Notes under the pieces: model-generated
Databases searched by the model: none
What the model was told of the DNA's origin: nothing
The model's input: the letters and a program-made list of their open reading frames with translations, nothing else
Made by a program: the position numbers and the translations under genes
Shown: positions 1 to 5,422 of the stretch, one piece after another
Layout: every line of letters begins with the position of its first letter
How positions within the stretch are numbered: position 1 is the stretch's first letter
NCBI GenBank assembly: GCA_014729735.1
Contig: WJJN01000123.1
Location: forward strand, 1 to 5,422
Length of the DNA stretch: 5,422 nt
Source: Candidatus Zhuqueibacterota bacterium
GTDB taxonomy: Bacteria > Zhuqueibacterota > Zhuqueibacteria > Thermofontimicrobiales > Thiofontviventaceae
Reading direction: 5' to 3'

Positions 1-1126
1 GCGCTCCCTGAATGCAGTCTTTTTCACCAAATTTTTTAACTGCATCCTGACGGCAACTTTCCGACCATATCAAAGCCGGAACAGGATGCCAGCTATGATA
101 TTTCATTCGAGAAGGCGTTGAATGATCGCCTGTCACCACGACAACATCCGGTTTCAATCCACGGATTTCGGGAATTTTCTCATCCACTTTTTCGATCAGA
201 CTTACCTTACGGTCAAAATCGCCGTCTTCTCCGGCGCTGTCTGTCTTCTTAATATGAACGTAAAAGAAATCATATTCATCCCAGTGATCCCGCATCGTCT
301 GAATTTCATCTTCAACAGAGTCGCCGGTCTCCAATATATCCATGCCGATCAGCTTTGACACTCCGCGATACATTGGATATGCAGCAATCGCTGCTGTTTT
401 TATTCCGAACACATCATTCATCGATTGCCAGTCCGGTTTTTTTGAGAAACCACGTAATAACAACATGTTTGCAGGATGATGATCTTTCAATATCTCTCTC
501 GCCTGTTCCACAAATTCTGTGACCTGCAGAACTGTCTGCTCGCTCTCCCTGGAAAGTCCTTCCGGTGGTAACGGTTTTTTACCGACTTCCTGCGGATCGG
601 TATCTTCGAGATCTCCTTTTAGATCGTGCCCGCGTAATACTAGCAGAAAACGATGCTCTTTAACAGTTTTAACAAATACGTCCGCTCCCGACAGTTTGAT
701 CTTTTGTAGTTGTTCGCACAATTCCCTGTTTTTATCACTACTGATCCTTCCGGCTCTGCGGTCTGTAACCCGTCCATCTTTGTCTATTGTGCAAAAATTG
801 CCGCGCGCAGCCACATCTTCCGGTTGCAGATCAAAATTGATTCCCAGCGCTGCAAGAACGCCGCGTCCAACCTGATATTTTATGGGATTATATCCGAATA
901 GGCTCAAATGTGCCGGACCACTGCCGGGTGTAATTCCGGGTCCAATCGGCTGATGCAAGCCGCATATTCCTTCCGCAGTCAGATCATCCAGGTTCGGTGT
1001 ACTTGCTGTTTCGAGCTCGGTTGTACCGTTTTTGCTCATTGGCAATCCCCCTAAACCGTCCAAAACCAGCAACACAATTTTTGATTTATTTTTTTTAACT
1101 AAATTTCTGAAAATTTCTAGTTCCAT
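1..1126 (-). CDS. apgM: 2,3-bisphosphoglycerate-independent phosphoglycerate mutase, archaeal (ApgM) type, 3' end outside window
   Basis: This glycolytic/gluconeogenic enzyme of the cytoplasm interconverts 3- and 2-phosphoglycerate without a 2,3-bisphosphoglycerate cofactor. It belongs to the alkaline-phosphatase-like metalloenzyme superfamily. The frame is open from an ATG at 1126 to the left edge, giving 375 residues. The family is usually about 400 long, so only some 25-35 C-terminal residues are missing. Visible motifs are KIVLLVLDGLGGLP (about 16-29, metal-binding Asp23), TPGSGPAHLSLFGYNP (66-81, with Ser69 the likely phosphorylated nucleophile), LLRGFSKKPDW, the KTDSAGEDGD block (about 294-303) and TGDHSTP with SWHPVP (about 332-347; Asp334 and His335 likely bind metal). 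I translated it by hand and saw no frameshift. An in-frame stop 12 codons upstream, which is also the stop of the preceding gene, limits any longer start. AAGGAA at 1137-1142 lies 10 bases before the ATG. It follows the glycosylase gene by 36 bases. Family assignment is firm; kinetics and partner proteins cannot be read. Confidence 0.93.
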   Translation of the reverse strand, partial: MELEIFRNLVKKNKSKIVLLVLDGLGGLPMSKNGTTELETASTPNLDDLTAEGICGLHQPIGPGITPGSGPAHLSLFGYNPIKYQVGRGVLAALGINFDLQPEDVAARGNFCTIDKDGRVTDRRAGRISSDKNRELCEQLQKIKLSGADVFVKTVKEHRFLLVLRGHDLKGDLEDTDPQEVGKKPLPPEGLSRESEQTVLQVTEFVEQAREILKDHHPANMLLLRGFSKKPDWQSMNDVFGIKTAAIAAYPMYRGVSKLIGMDILETGDSVEDEIQTMRDHWDEYDFFYVHIKKTDSAGEDGDFDRKVSLIEKVDEKIPEIRGLKPDVVVVTGDHSTPSRMKYHSWHPVPALIWSESCRQDAVKKFGEKDCIQGA

Positions 1127-1162
1127 TATGACGAAATTCCTTGTTTTGTTAAAAGCAAATTT

Positions 1163-1957
1163 CTAATTCTTTTGTTGATGCTTCTCACAAAAATAACTCG
1201 ATCGACCTGAAATCGTACTCTTTCGAATCGTTCCATCGCAAATCGGACACTCACCGTCCTCATCACGATTTGGTAGCAAAAAGGAACTCGGCATGTCCGC
1301 CGGATCCACTTGTGAATCGATCGCGGTCTGAAGCACTTTTCGCATCTGATTGTAAATTCTTCCAATATCGGATTCTGATAAATTCCTGATTTCCGCAGCA
1401 GGATGAAATTTTGCATGAAATAAAATCTCGTCAGAATATACATTTCCAATTCCTGAAATCAGTTTCTGATTCATCAGCGCCGATTTAATGGAACCCCTCC
1501 GATTCTTGATTAAATCGAAAAATCTATCCTTATCCATTTGATCGCTAAACGCATCGATCCCCAGCTCTTTTTCTTCAATAAATTTCTGAATATCATCAAT
1601 CAAATCCACCAGACCGAGTTTTCGCTGACAATCATACGAAAGATGGTACCCATTTGAAAAGTCGATCAACACCCGCGTATGTCCGGGTTGCTCCGAGTCA
1701 TCTTTATAATATTTAAAAAATCCTGTCATCCCGAAATGAAATACGACCCACTCATCGGCATCCGTTTTTCCAAATATATATTTTCCCTGTCTCTCAGTAC
1801 CTGTAAATTCCCGCTCTTTCAAATGATTTTGTAGCGTCCTCGGGCTCACCTTTCCTAAAATAGCGCCATCTAACACGTGCACTTTTTCTATGTTCTGATG
1901 AAGTGCAGTGGAATCCATATATTTTTTAAATACTTCCACATCCGGTAATTCAGGCAT
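1163..1957 (-). CDS. mutM: Formamidopyrimidine-DNA glycosylase (Fpg/MutM/Nei) family protein
   Basis: This is a base-excision repair enzyme that removes oxidised bases and nicks the DNA through an N-terminal proline. The 264 residues are close to the family's usual 270 or so. The start MPELPDVE supplies catalytic Pro2 and Glu3 and looks like Fpg rather than Nei, which typically begins PEGPE. Lys59 (RQGKY) matches the conserved catalytic-domain lysine, and Met77 (HFGMTG) the base-intercalating methionine. Arg112-Lys113-Leu114 sits where Fpg has Arg-Arg-Phe. The helix-two-turns-helix segment SGIGNVYSDEILF (168-180) carries DNA-binding Asn172. The C-terminal zinc finger uses Cys237, Cys240, Cys257 and His260 around SGRSSYF, with Arg252 as the phosphate-gripping arginine. 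The last ligand is His instead of the usual Cys. AAGGAA at 1963-1968 lies 5 bases before the ATG. It starts 21 bases after the cyclase gene. The symbol marks the family; substrate preference (8-oxoguanine or oxidised pyrimidines) cannot be decided here. Confidence 0.92.
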   Translation of the reverse strand: MPELPDVEVFKKYMDSTALHQNIEKVHVLDGAILGKVSPRTLQNHLKEREFTGTERQGKYIFGKTDADEWVVFHFGMTGFFKYYKDDSEQPGHTRVLIDFSNGYHLSYDCQRKLGLVDLIDDIQKFIEEKELGIDAFSDQMDKDRFFDLIKNRRGSIKSALMNQKLISGIGNVYSDEILFHAKFHPAAEIRNLSESDIGRIYNQMRKVLQTAIDSQVDPADMPSSFLLPNRDEDGECPICDGTIRKSTISGRSSYFCEKHQQKN

Positions 1958-1962
1958 GATAA

Positions 1963-1968
1963 TTCCTT
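1963..1968 (-). promoter_or_regulatory. Ribosome binding site of the glycosylase gene
   Basis: AAGGAA read on the minus strand ends 5 bases before the ATG at 1957. It supports this start, which also places the catalytic proline at position 2 as the family requires. Confidence 0.7.
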
Positions 1969-1978
1969 ATAATAGTCG

Positions 1979-2587
1979 TTATTTGTCCTCTGATATCGAC
2001 TCCTTTTCACCGCTGGAATTGATTCTCTGAATGAGCCATAATTCAGGAATGATTTCCGCGATAATCTCTCCATCATCGATAATGCGGACTACAGAGCTTT
2101 CCGAAACCACCACTGCCACTGCATCCGAATTTTTTGTGATCGATGCTGCTGCGACGTGACGACTTCCCAGTCCCAGCGGCAAATTGATATCCTTGCTGTT
2201 GGCATCGATATAACGCGCTGCCGAGATAACAACACCATCATTCGACAAAATGAATGCCCCATCCAGTTGTGACAGCTCTTTTACTGTTTCCCGCATATTC
2301 GAATCATTAATATCCTTTACAGCCTGTGGGTGTCCTTTCAGCGGATCCAGTATCAACGCCCAAGAAGCGTCGAGTGTAGTTTTTTCATCACCTACTATGA
2401 ACATCGTACCGATTTTGCGCCCTTCTCTTCCTTCCCGTGCGATTTCGATTGCCAGTTCTATAACACTGCGCAGCACTTGCGAATTAACCGAACGTTCCTC
2501 AGCACATATTCTGTCCAGACTCATGGCAAATTTTCGGGAAGACCTTGGACCGATTTTATTCAACTGTTTATTCTTTTTATGCTTCAT
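1979..2587 (-). CDS. Single-domain soluble diadenylate cyclase (DisA_N/DAC family), c-di-AMP synthase
   Basis: The protein is predicted to join two ATP molecules into cyclic di-AMP. The DAC domain fills most of the 202 residues. ELAIEIAREGREGRKIGTMF (44-63) and the DPLKGHP stretch (81-87) are typical of the DacZ-like branch. The ATP/metal motif Asp109-Gly110-Ala111 occurs as LDGAFILSNDGVV, and the second signature occurs as LGSRHVAAASIT (140-151), where many bacterial enzymes have RHR. There is no transmembrane segment (unlike CdaA) and no DNA-binding HhH region (unlike DisA), so the enzyme should be cytosolic. The basic N-terminus (about 1-20) is of unknown role. An in-frame TAA three codons upstream rules out a longer start. 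No good Shine-Dalgarno precedes the ATG, and Met22 is a less likely alternative because family-like sequence begins soon after. It lies between the BON gene (43 bases upstream) and the glycosylase gene (21 bases downstream). The family call is strong; activity with RHV is inferred. Confidence 0.9.
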   Translation of the reverse strand: MKHKKNKQLNKIGPRSSRKFAMSLDRICAEERSVNSQVLRSVIELAIEIAREGREGRKIGTMFIVGDEKTTLDASWALILDPLKGHPQAVKDINDSNMRETVKELSQLDGAFILSNDGVVISAARYIDANSKDINLPLGLGSRHVAAASITKNSDAVAVVVSESSVVRIIDDGEIIAEIIPELWLIQRINSSGEKESISEDK

Positions 2588-2630
2588 AGCTTTTTAATAA
2601 TTCATCAATTACCAAAATATTTCGAATTTT

Positions 2631-4148
2631 TCAATATGGATACCAATCTTCCCGATAGAACCAGTTTGTACTTTCCTGGTTTTCCGGGAATCCGTAATTA
2701 TATTTGATATTCAGGCTATTGAGCACACTCTTCGCACCGCCCTCATACGCATTTTCGACAGCCACCTGAGCCTGATAGCGAGTGTTCACAGTTCCCTGCA
2801 ATACAACATTGCCATCTTCGACTTTCACTTCGATGCTATCACTGTTGATGAATGGACTCCAGAATAGTTCGTTCTTTACGTCTTCTTTGATCGCCGTATC
2901 GCTTTTCGGCTCCCATTCTTCATCAACCTTTAAATTATTCTCTACTTCGATTACTCCTAATTGCCGGGACGCGATATCTTCTGCATGACTTTTTTCATAT
3001 TCGGAATGCACACGACCGTTCAGATGTACCTTGCCGTTCACTGTGGTAATTGTAAGTTCCAGTCGGTCGAGCATTGGATCGACATGAATTGCCTGTTCGA
3101 CCTTTTCTTTAATTTGTTGATCCGAATATAGTTTTTGCGGTCGTACCTTTAAATAATTTTTTACATAAACAACACCAATCGTATTCAGTGCATCTTGCCT
3201 GGCTGCCTTTTTGGCACGCAGGCTCTCGACATTTCCGGTTAGACTTACAACACCATTATTAACGGTGACCTCCGGCGCGAATGCGAAGACACGGGGATCG
3301 TGTAACAGCGCATCTTCAACAGCTTTCTTAATTTCTTCGTCTGTTCGGGTCTGGTATTTATCCGAACGTCGCATCTTATCCCGAGCCCACCATTCGACCT
3401 TTAAATCTGAGTTATCCACGGATTCCACACCAGACACCCAGGCTCTTCCGGTAGCACGTCTTTTTTCTGCCGCACTGCCAACTGTTCCGGTGAGTTTAAC
3501 AATACCATCTTTCACGAAAACCTCGATCAGGGCTTCGTCAATCCACACACTGGCTTCTAATTGATTGACAATGTCCTGTCTGATTTCGAAATCGTTGCGC
3601 TCCGCTTTATATTCTACGGATAAATTATTTTGAATTTGCATGATTCCTTTTACGGTTTTGGCAATATCTTCCGCCAGTTTCTTTTCTGCCCAGGATTCAA
3701 CCGTACCTGTCAATGTAACAACTCCATCATCAACGACAACGCTTATTTCCCATGAATCCGTCGCGGGATCATTGAACAGCGCTTGTTCGACATTTTCTTT
3801 GATCTCGCTATCTTCCATTATTACGGGTTTTACAGTAATATTATTAACAACAGATCGAACTCCTTTTGTCGCTTCTGATATGCTTAATGCCCGTTCTTTC
3901 GCTAAAATATTATTCACAATTCCTGTCAACGTTACAATACCATCCTGACACTTCACGTCTATCATATTTGCGTCTATTGATTTGTTGAAAATCAGCGCCC
4001 GATCTATGGCAAGCGCGATTTTGCTATCATCTAATTGCTGATTCTGGGAGATGACAGGTGCTTGAAACATCAGCACGAACAAAGTCAAAGCAGCAAAAAA
4101 AACAAAAGTCTTGAATAATACTCTCATATTAGAAGTATAATTTCTCAT
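2631..4148 (-). CDS. Exported protein with six tandem BON domains
   Basis: This 505-residue protein starts with an apparent Sec signal: a basic n-region (Arg2, Arg9, Lys13), a hydrophobic core at about 14-30, and a plausible cut near VIS-Q (33-35). There is no lipobox cysteine, so it is likely periplasmic or secreted. Six BON domains follow, at about 40-107, 112-180, 185-252, 269-337, 341-409 and 415-483. Each has a helix (for example IKENVEQAL), a strand, the turn DG/NG-x-V-x-L-x-G-x-V, a second helix and a V-x-N-x-L-x-V strand. BON domains occur in OsmY, Kbp and secretin-linked proteins and are thought to bind phospholipid or ligands. The longest inter-domain linker (about 253-268) is charged. 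The protein ends in an aromatic-rich tail, NWFYREDWYPY. The start is fixed by AGGAGG 5 bases upstream. The adjacent upstream gene is a colinear paralogue. The exact function is unknown; an osmotic or envelope role is inferred from relatives. Confidence 0.9.
   Translation of the reverse strand: MRNYTSNMRVLFKTFVFFAALTLFVLMFQAPVISQNQQLDDSKIALAIDRALIFNKSIDANMIDVKCQDGIVTLTGIVNNILAKERALSISEATKGVRSVVNNITVKPVIMEDSEIKENVEQALFNDPATDSWEISVVVDDGVVTLTGTVESWAEKKLAEDIAKTVKGIMQIQNNLSVEYKAERNDFEIRQDIVNQLEASVWIDEALIEVFVKDGIVKLTGTVGSAAEKRRATGRAWVSGVESVDNSDLKVEWWARDKMRRSDKYQTRTDEEIKKAVEDALLHDPRVFAFAPEVTVNNGVVSLTGNVESLRAKKAARQDALNTIGVVYVKNYLKVRPQKLYSDQQIKEKVEQAIHVDPMLDRLELTITTVNGKVHLNGRVHSEYEKSHAEDIASRQLGVIEVENNLKVDEEWEPKSDTAIKEDVKNELFWSPFINSDSIEVKVEDGNVVLQGTVNTRYQAQVAVENAYEGGAKSVLNSLNIKYNYGFPENQESTNWFYREDWYPY
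2700..4031 (-). repeat. Six-unit BON domain array
   Basis: These are repeats at protein level. The units run, in translation order, at 3828-4031, 3609-3815, 3393-3596, 3138-3344, 2922-3128 and 2700-2906. The repeat period is about 70-75 codons, except for a longer step of about 84 codons between units three and four. The recurring core is the DG/NG-x-V-x-L-x-G turn. Unit boundaries are approximate. The units are diverged from each other, so the array is old and not a recent slippage expansion. Confidence 0.85.
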
Positions 4149-4153
4149 TATTG

Positions 4154-4159
4154 CCTCCT
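4154..4159 (-). promoter_or_regulatory. Strong Shine-Dalgarno site of the six-BON gene
   Basis: The minus strand reads AGGAGG followed by a 5-base spacer and ATG. It is the best ribosome site in the window and selects the ATG at 4148 over Met8. It lies only 4 bases past the 3' arm of a hairpin. Confidence 0.8.
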
Positions 4160-4163
4160 ATGG

Positions 4164-4202
4164 ATAAACGCCCCTACATAAGATTATGGTAGAGGCGTTT
4201 AT
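4164..4202 (-). other. Intergenic hairpin between the two BON genes
   Basis: On the minus-strand transcript ATAAACGCCTCTAC (4202-4189) pairs with GTAGGGGCGTTTAT (4177-4164). This gives 14 continuous pairs with one G-U wobble and an 11-base loop. It begins 23 bases after the stop codon of the upstream BON gene and ends just before the Shine-Dalgarno of the next. Only UUUAU follows the GC part, so it is a weak candidate for an intrinsic terminator. It could instead be a partial terminator, an RNA-processing or stabilising element, or a copy of a dispersed palindromic repeat. Confidence 0.7.
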
Positions 4203-4225
4203 TGTTATAAATCTATCACTTATGA

Positions 4226-5422
4226 TTATTCTTTATTCTTTCTATAATAATCCGGACCGATATTCGTATTTAAATGGTTCTTTACTTCGATAGCACCGGC
4301 TTGATAAGCTTCGATGGGCGCAAGATTTCGCTCATACCAGCTATCTACTTCACCGACAAGGGTTGCGACACCATTTATGACCTCGACATCAATATTGTCA
4401 CTATCAATTGTTGGATTCCAGTAAAGTTCATCTTTGATGTCCTGCATTAATTCCCAATCGACTTTATCCTGTGGAATGGATTCTGTATTTAAATTATTTT
4501 TAATTGCGACAACTCCTTCAACATCCGATGCCAATTTCTCAACTCTGTCGGCTACAAAGGGAGAACCAACCGTCCCTCCAATATGCACAATTCCGTTTCT
4601 GGTGAAAATTGCAACATCATATTGTTCGATATAGATATCACTTTTTATGGCTTCCCGTATCTTCTTGGAGATTTCTTTATCAGCTACCTCTAAATCCGGT
4701 CTAACTTTCAAGTGATTTTTTACTCTCCACACTCCTACTGTATTCAGAGCATCCTGTTCAGCAGCTTGTTTGACTTTTATATGATCCACAATACCCTTCA
4801 ATATCACCACACCATTATTCACCTCTACCTTGGGAATGGTCGGATGTACCCGGATATCATATTTAAGTGCATTTTCCACAGCTTCTTTTATATCTTCATC
4901 TGAGTCCGGTATATACCGGTTGCGTTTCATTTCATTTCGCATCGAATAGTCGATTTCGATTTTATTGGCGTTCACAGACATCACGCCACTTACCCAGGAG
5001 TCTTCGATTGCCCGTACTTTTTCGATAGCGCTACCAACATAACCAGTCAATTCTACGTTTCCATCATCTACATCTACTTCAATGTATGCATCTTCGACTC
5101 TTACATCGTTTTGCAGACGGTTTTTTATTTCAGCTTTTAGTTCATCATCAGGTCGTATAGTTGCATATTCAATATTTATTTGATTTACGACACCAATAAC
5201 TCCGCTGACTCCCTTAACAACCTCTTCACAAATCATTTTTTCCTGGTGCGAGTCCATAACACCGTTCAGGGTAACAATTCCATCTAGAACATTTACCTCG
5301 ACTTCATTAGCCTCAATCGCGGGATTTTTCATTAATACCTGGTTAATTTGCTCTTCGATCTCGGCATCAGTCGTGGTAATTTTGGGGTTAACATCAATAT
5401 TATTTATAACTGAGAGAACACC
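4226..5422 (-). CDS. Multi-BON-domain protein, paralogue of the downstream gene; 5' end outside window
   Basis: The frame is open from the right edge to a TAA at 4226, giving 398 residues. The ATG at 5332 is not the real start, because reading continues upstream through GVLSVINNIDVNPKI, which is the end of an earlier BON domain. Five further BON domains follow, at about 18-87, 92-158, 174-242, 247-312 and 320-388 of the visible part. They match units two to six of the neighbouring gene in order and spacing. The match starts at about residue 96 of the neighbour, so roughly 95 residues, including any signal peptide and most of the first domain, are probably missing. Location is therefore inferred from the paralogue. 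The paralogues share a charged linker of form R-x-x-M-x-R before the fourth domain, a QDALNT-x-GV segment, and an E-L-aromatic-W-x-P motif in the last domain. The C-terminus is hydrophilic, YYRKNKE. Function is unknown beyond the BON family. Confidence 0.88.
   Translation of the reverse strand, partial: GVLSVINNIDVNPKITTTDAEIEEQINQVLMKNPAIEANEVEVNVLDGIVTLNGVMDSHQEKMICEEVVKGVSGVIGVVNQINIEYATIRPDDELKAEIKNRLQNDVRVEDAYIEVDVDDGNVELTGYVGSAIEKVRAIEDSWVSGVMSVNANKIEIDYSMRNEMKRNRYIPDSDEDIKEAVENALKYDIRVHPTIPKVEVNNGVVILKGIVDHIKVKQAAEQDALNTVGVWRVKNHLKVRPDLEVADKEISKKIREAIKSDIYIEQYDVAIFTRNGIVHIGGTVGSPFVADRVEKLASDVEGVVAIKNNLNTESIPQDKVDWELMQDIKDELYWNPTIDSDNIDVEVINGVATLVGEVDSWYERNLAPIEAYQAGAIEVKNHLNTNIGPDYYRKNKE
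4259..5422 (-). repeat. BON domain array (five units plus end of a sixth)
   Basis: These are protein-level repeats in the partial gene, with the same period and the same longer step between the third and fourth units as in the downstream paralogue. The array is cut by the window's right edge. Boundaries are approximate. Confidence 0.82.

Noticed and set aside
519..875. Plus-strand open frame of 118 codons.
   Set aside because: It lies antisense to the well-supported phosphoglycerate mutase, is rich in Ser/Arg/Thr/Pro as expected of antisense translation, and matches no family I recognise.
1126..1449. Minus-strand open frame of 107 codons overlapping the glycosylase gene.
   Set aside because: It is an out-of-frame reading of the glycosylase 3' half, which has its own catalytic and zinc motifs.
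2588..2630. Promoter for the cyclase gene in the AT-rich gap (TTGAAA and a downstream AT-rich hexamer).
   Set aside because: The TTGAAA has only TAATTG at the proper distance, a poor match to a -10 box, and AT-rich gaps give such matches by chance.
2250..2707. Two plus-strand open frames opposite the cyclase and the start of the BON gene.
   Set aside because: Both are antisense to a gene with clear DAC motifs, and no ribosome site or family-like sequence was seen.
2782..3948. Several plus-strand open frames (2782-2988, 3211-3564, 3640-3948) with repeated T-V-P-V-N-V-T-like segments.
   Set aside because: They are exactly antisense to the BON turns (D-G-V-V-T-L-T-G-T-V), so the recurring motif is a by-product of the minus-strand repeats.
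4203..4225. A -10-like TATAAC upstream of the hairpin.
   Set aside because: No -35 element stands at suitable spacing, and a start there would place the hairpin at the very 5' end without other support.
4226..5332. A complete 368-residue BON gene starting at the ATG at 5332.
   Set aside because: The frame stays open to the window edge and the upstream residues form the end of another BON domain, so this ATG is internal.

Overview
The window reads as a bacterial chromosome segment in which every supported gene lies on the minus strand. In transcription order (right to left) they are: a BON-repeat protein cut by the right edge, a second full-length exported BON-repeat protein, a small soluble diadenylate cyclase, a formamidopyrimidine-DNA glycosylase family protein, and an archaeal-type cofactor-independent phosphoglycerate mutase cut by the left edge. 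Gaps between genes are 77, 43, 21 and 36 bases, so a single operon or a long read-through transcript is plausible. No stretch over 300 bases lacks a gene, and no RNA gene, CRISPR array, insertion sequence or convincing promoter was seen.

The Fpg-family gene, an export signal and AGGAGG/AAGGAA ribosome-binding sites point to Bacteria. The composition is moderately AT-rich by eye. The mutase and the cyclase both resemble types first described in Archaea but also found in environmental bacteria. No narrower taxon can be defended from this sequence alone.

Right half (about 2631-5422): two adjacent genes encode colinear chains of BON domains. The complete one has six domains behind a signal peptide. 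The partial one shows five domains plus the end of a sixth, and it aligns with the complete one almost without gaps, so the pair looks like a tandem duplication of a six-domain gene. A 14-bp hairpin sits between them, just upstream of a strong Shine-Dalgarno site.

Left half (1-2587): the diadenylate cyclase should make c-di-AMP, a second messenger tied to potassium and osmotic balance. The glycosylase is a base-excision repair enzyme. The mutase interconverts 3- and 2-phosphoglycerate. The most interesting possibility is a link between c-di-AMP synthesis and envelope BON proteins, whose relatives OsmY and Kbp are involved in osmotic stress and potassium binding. That link is inferred from gene order only.
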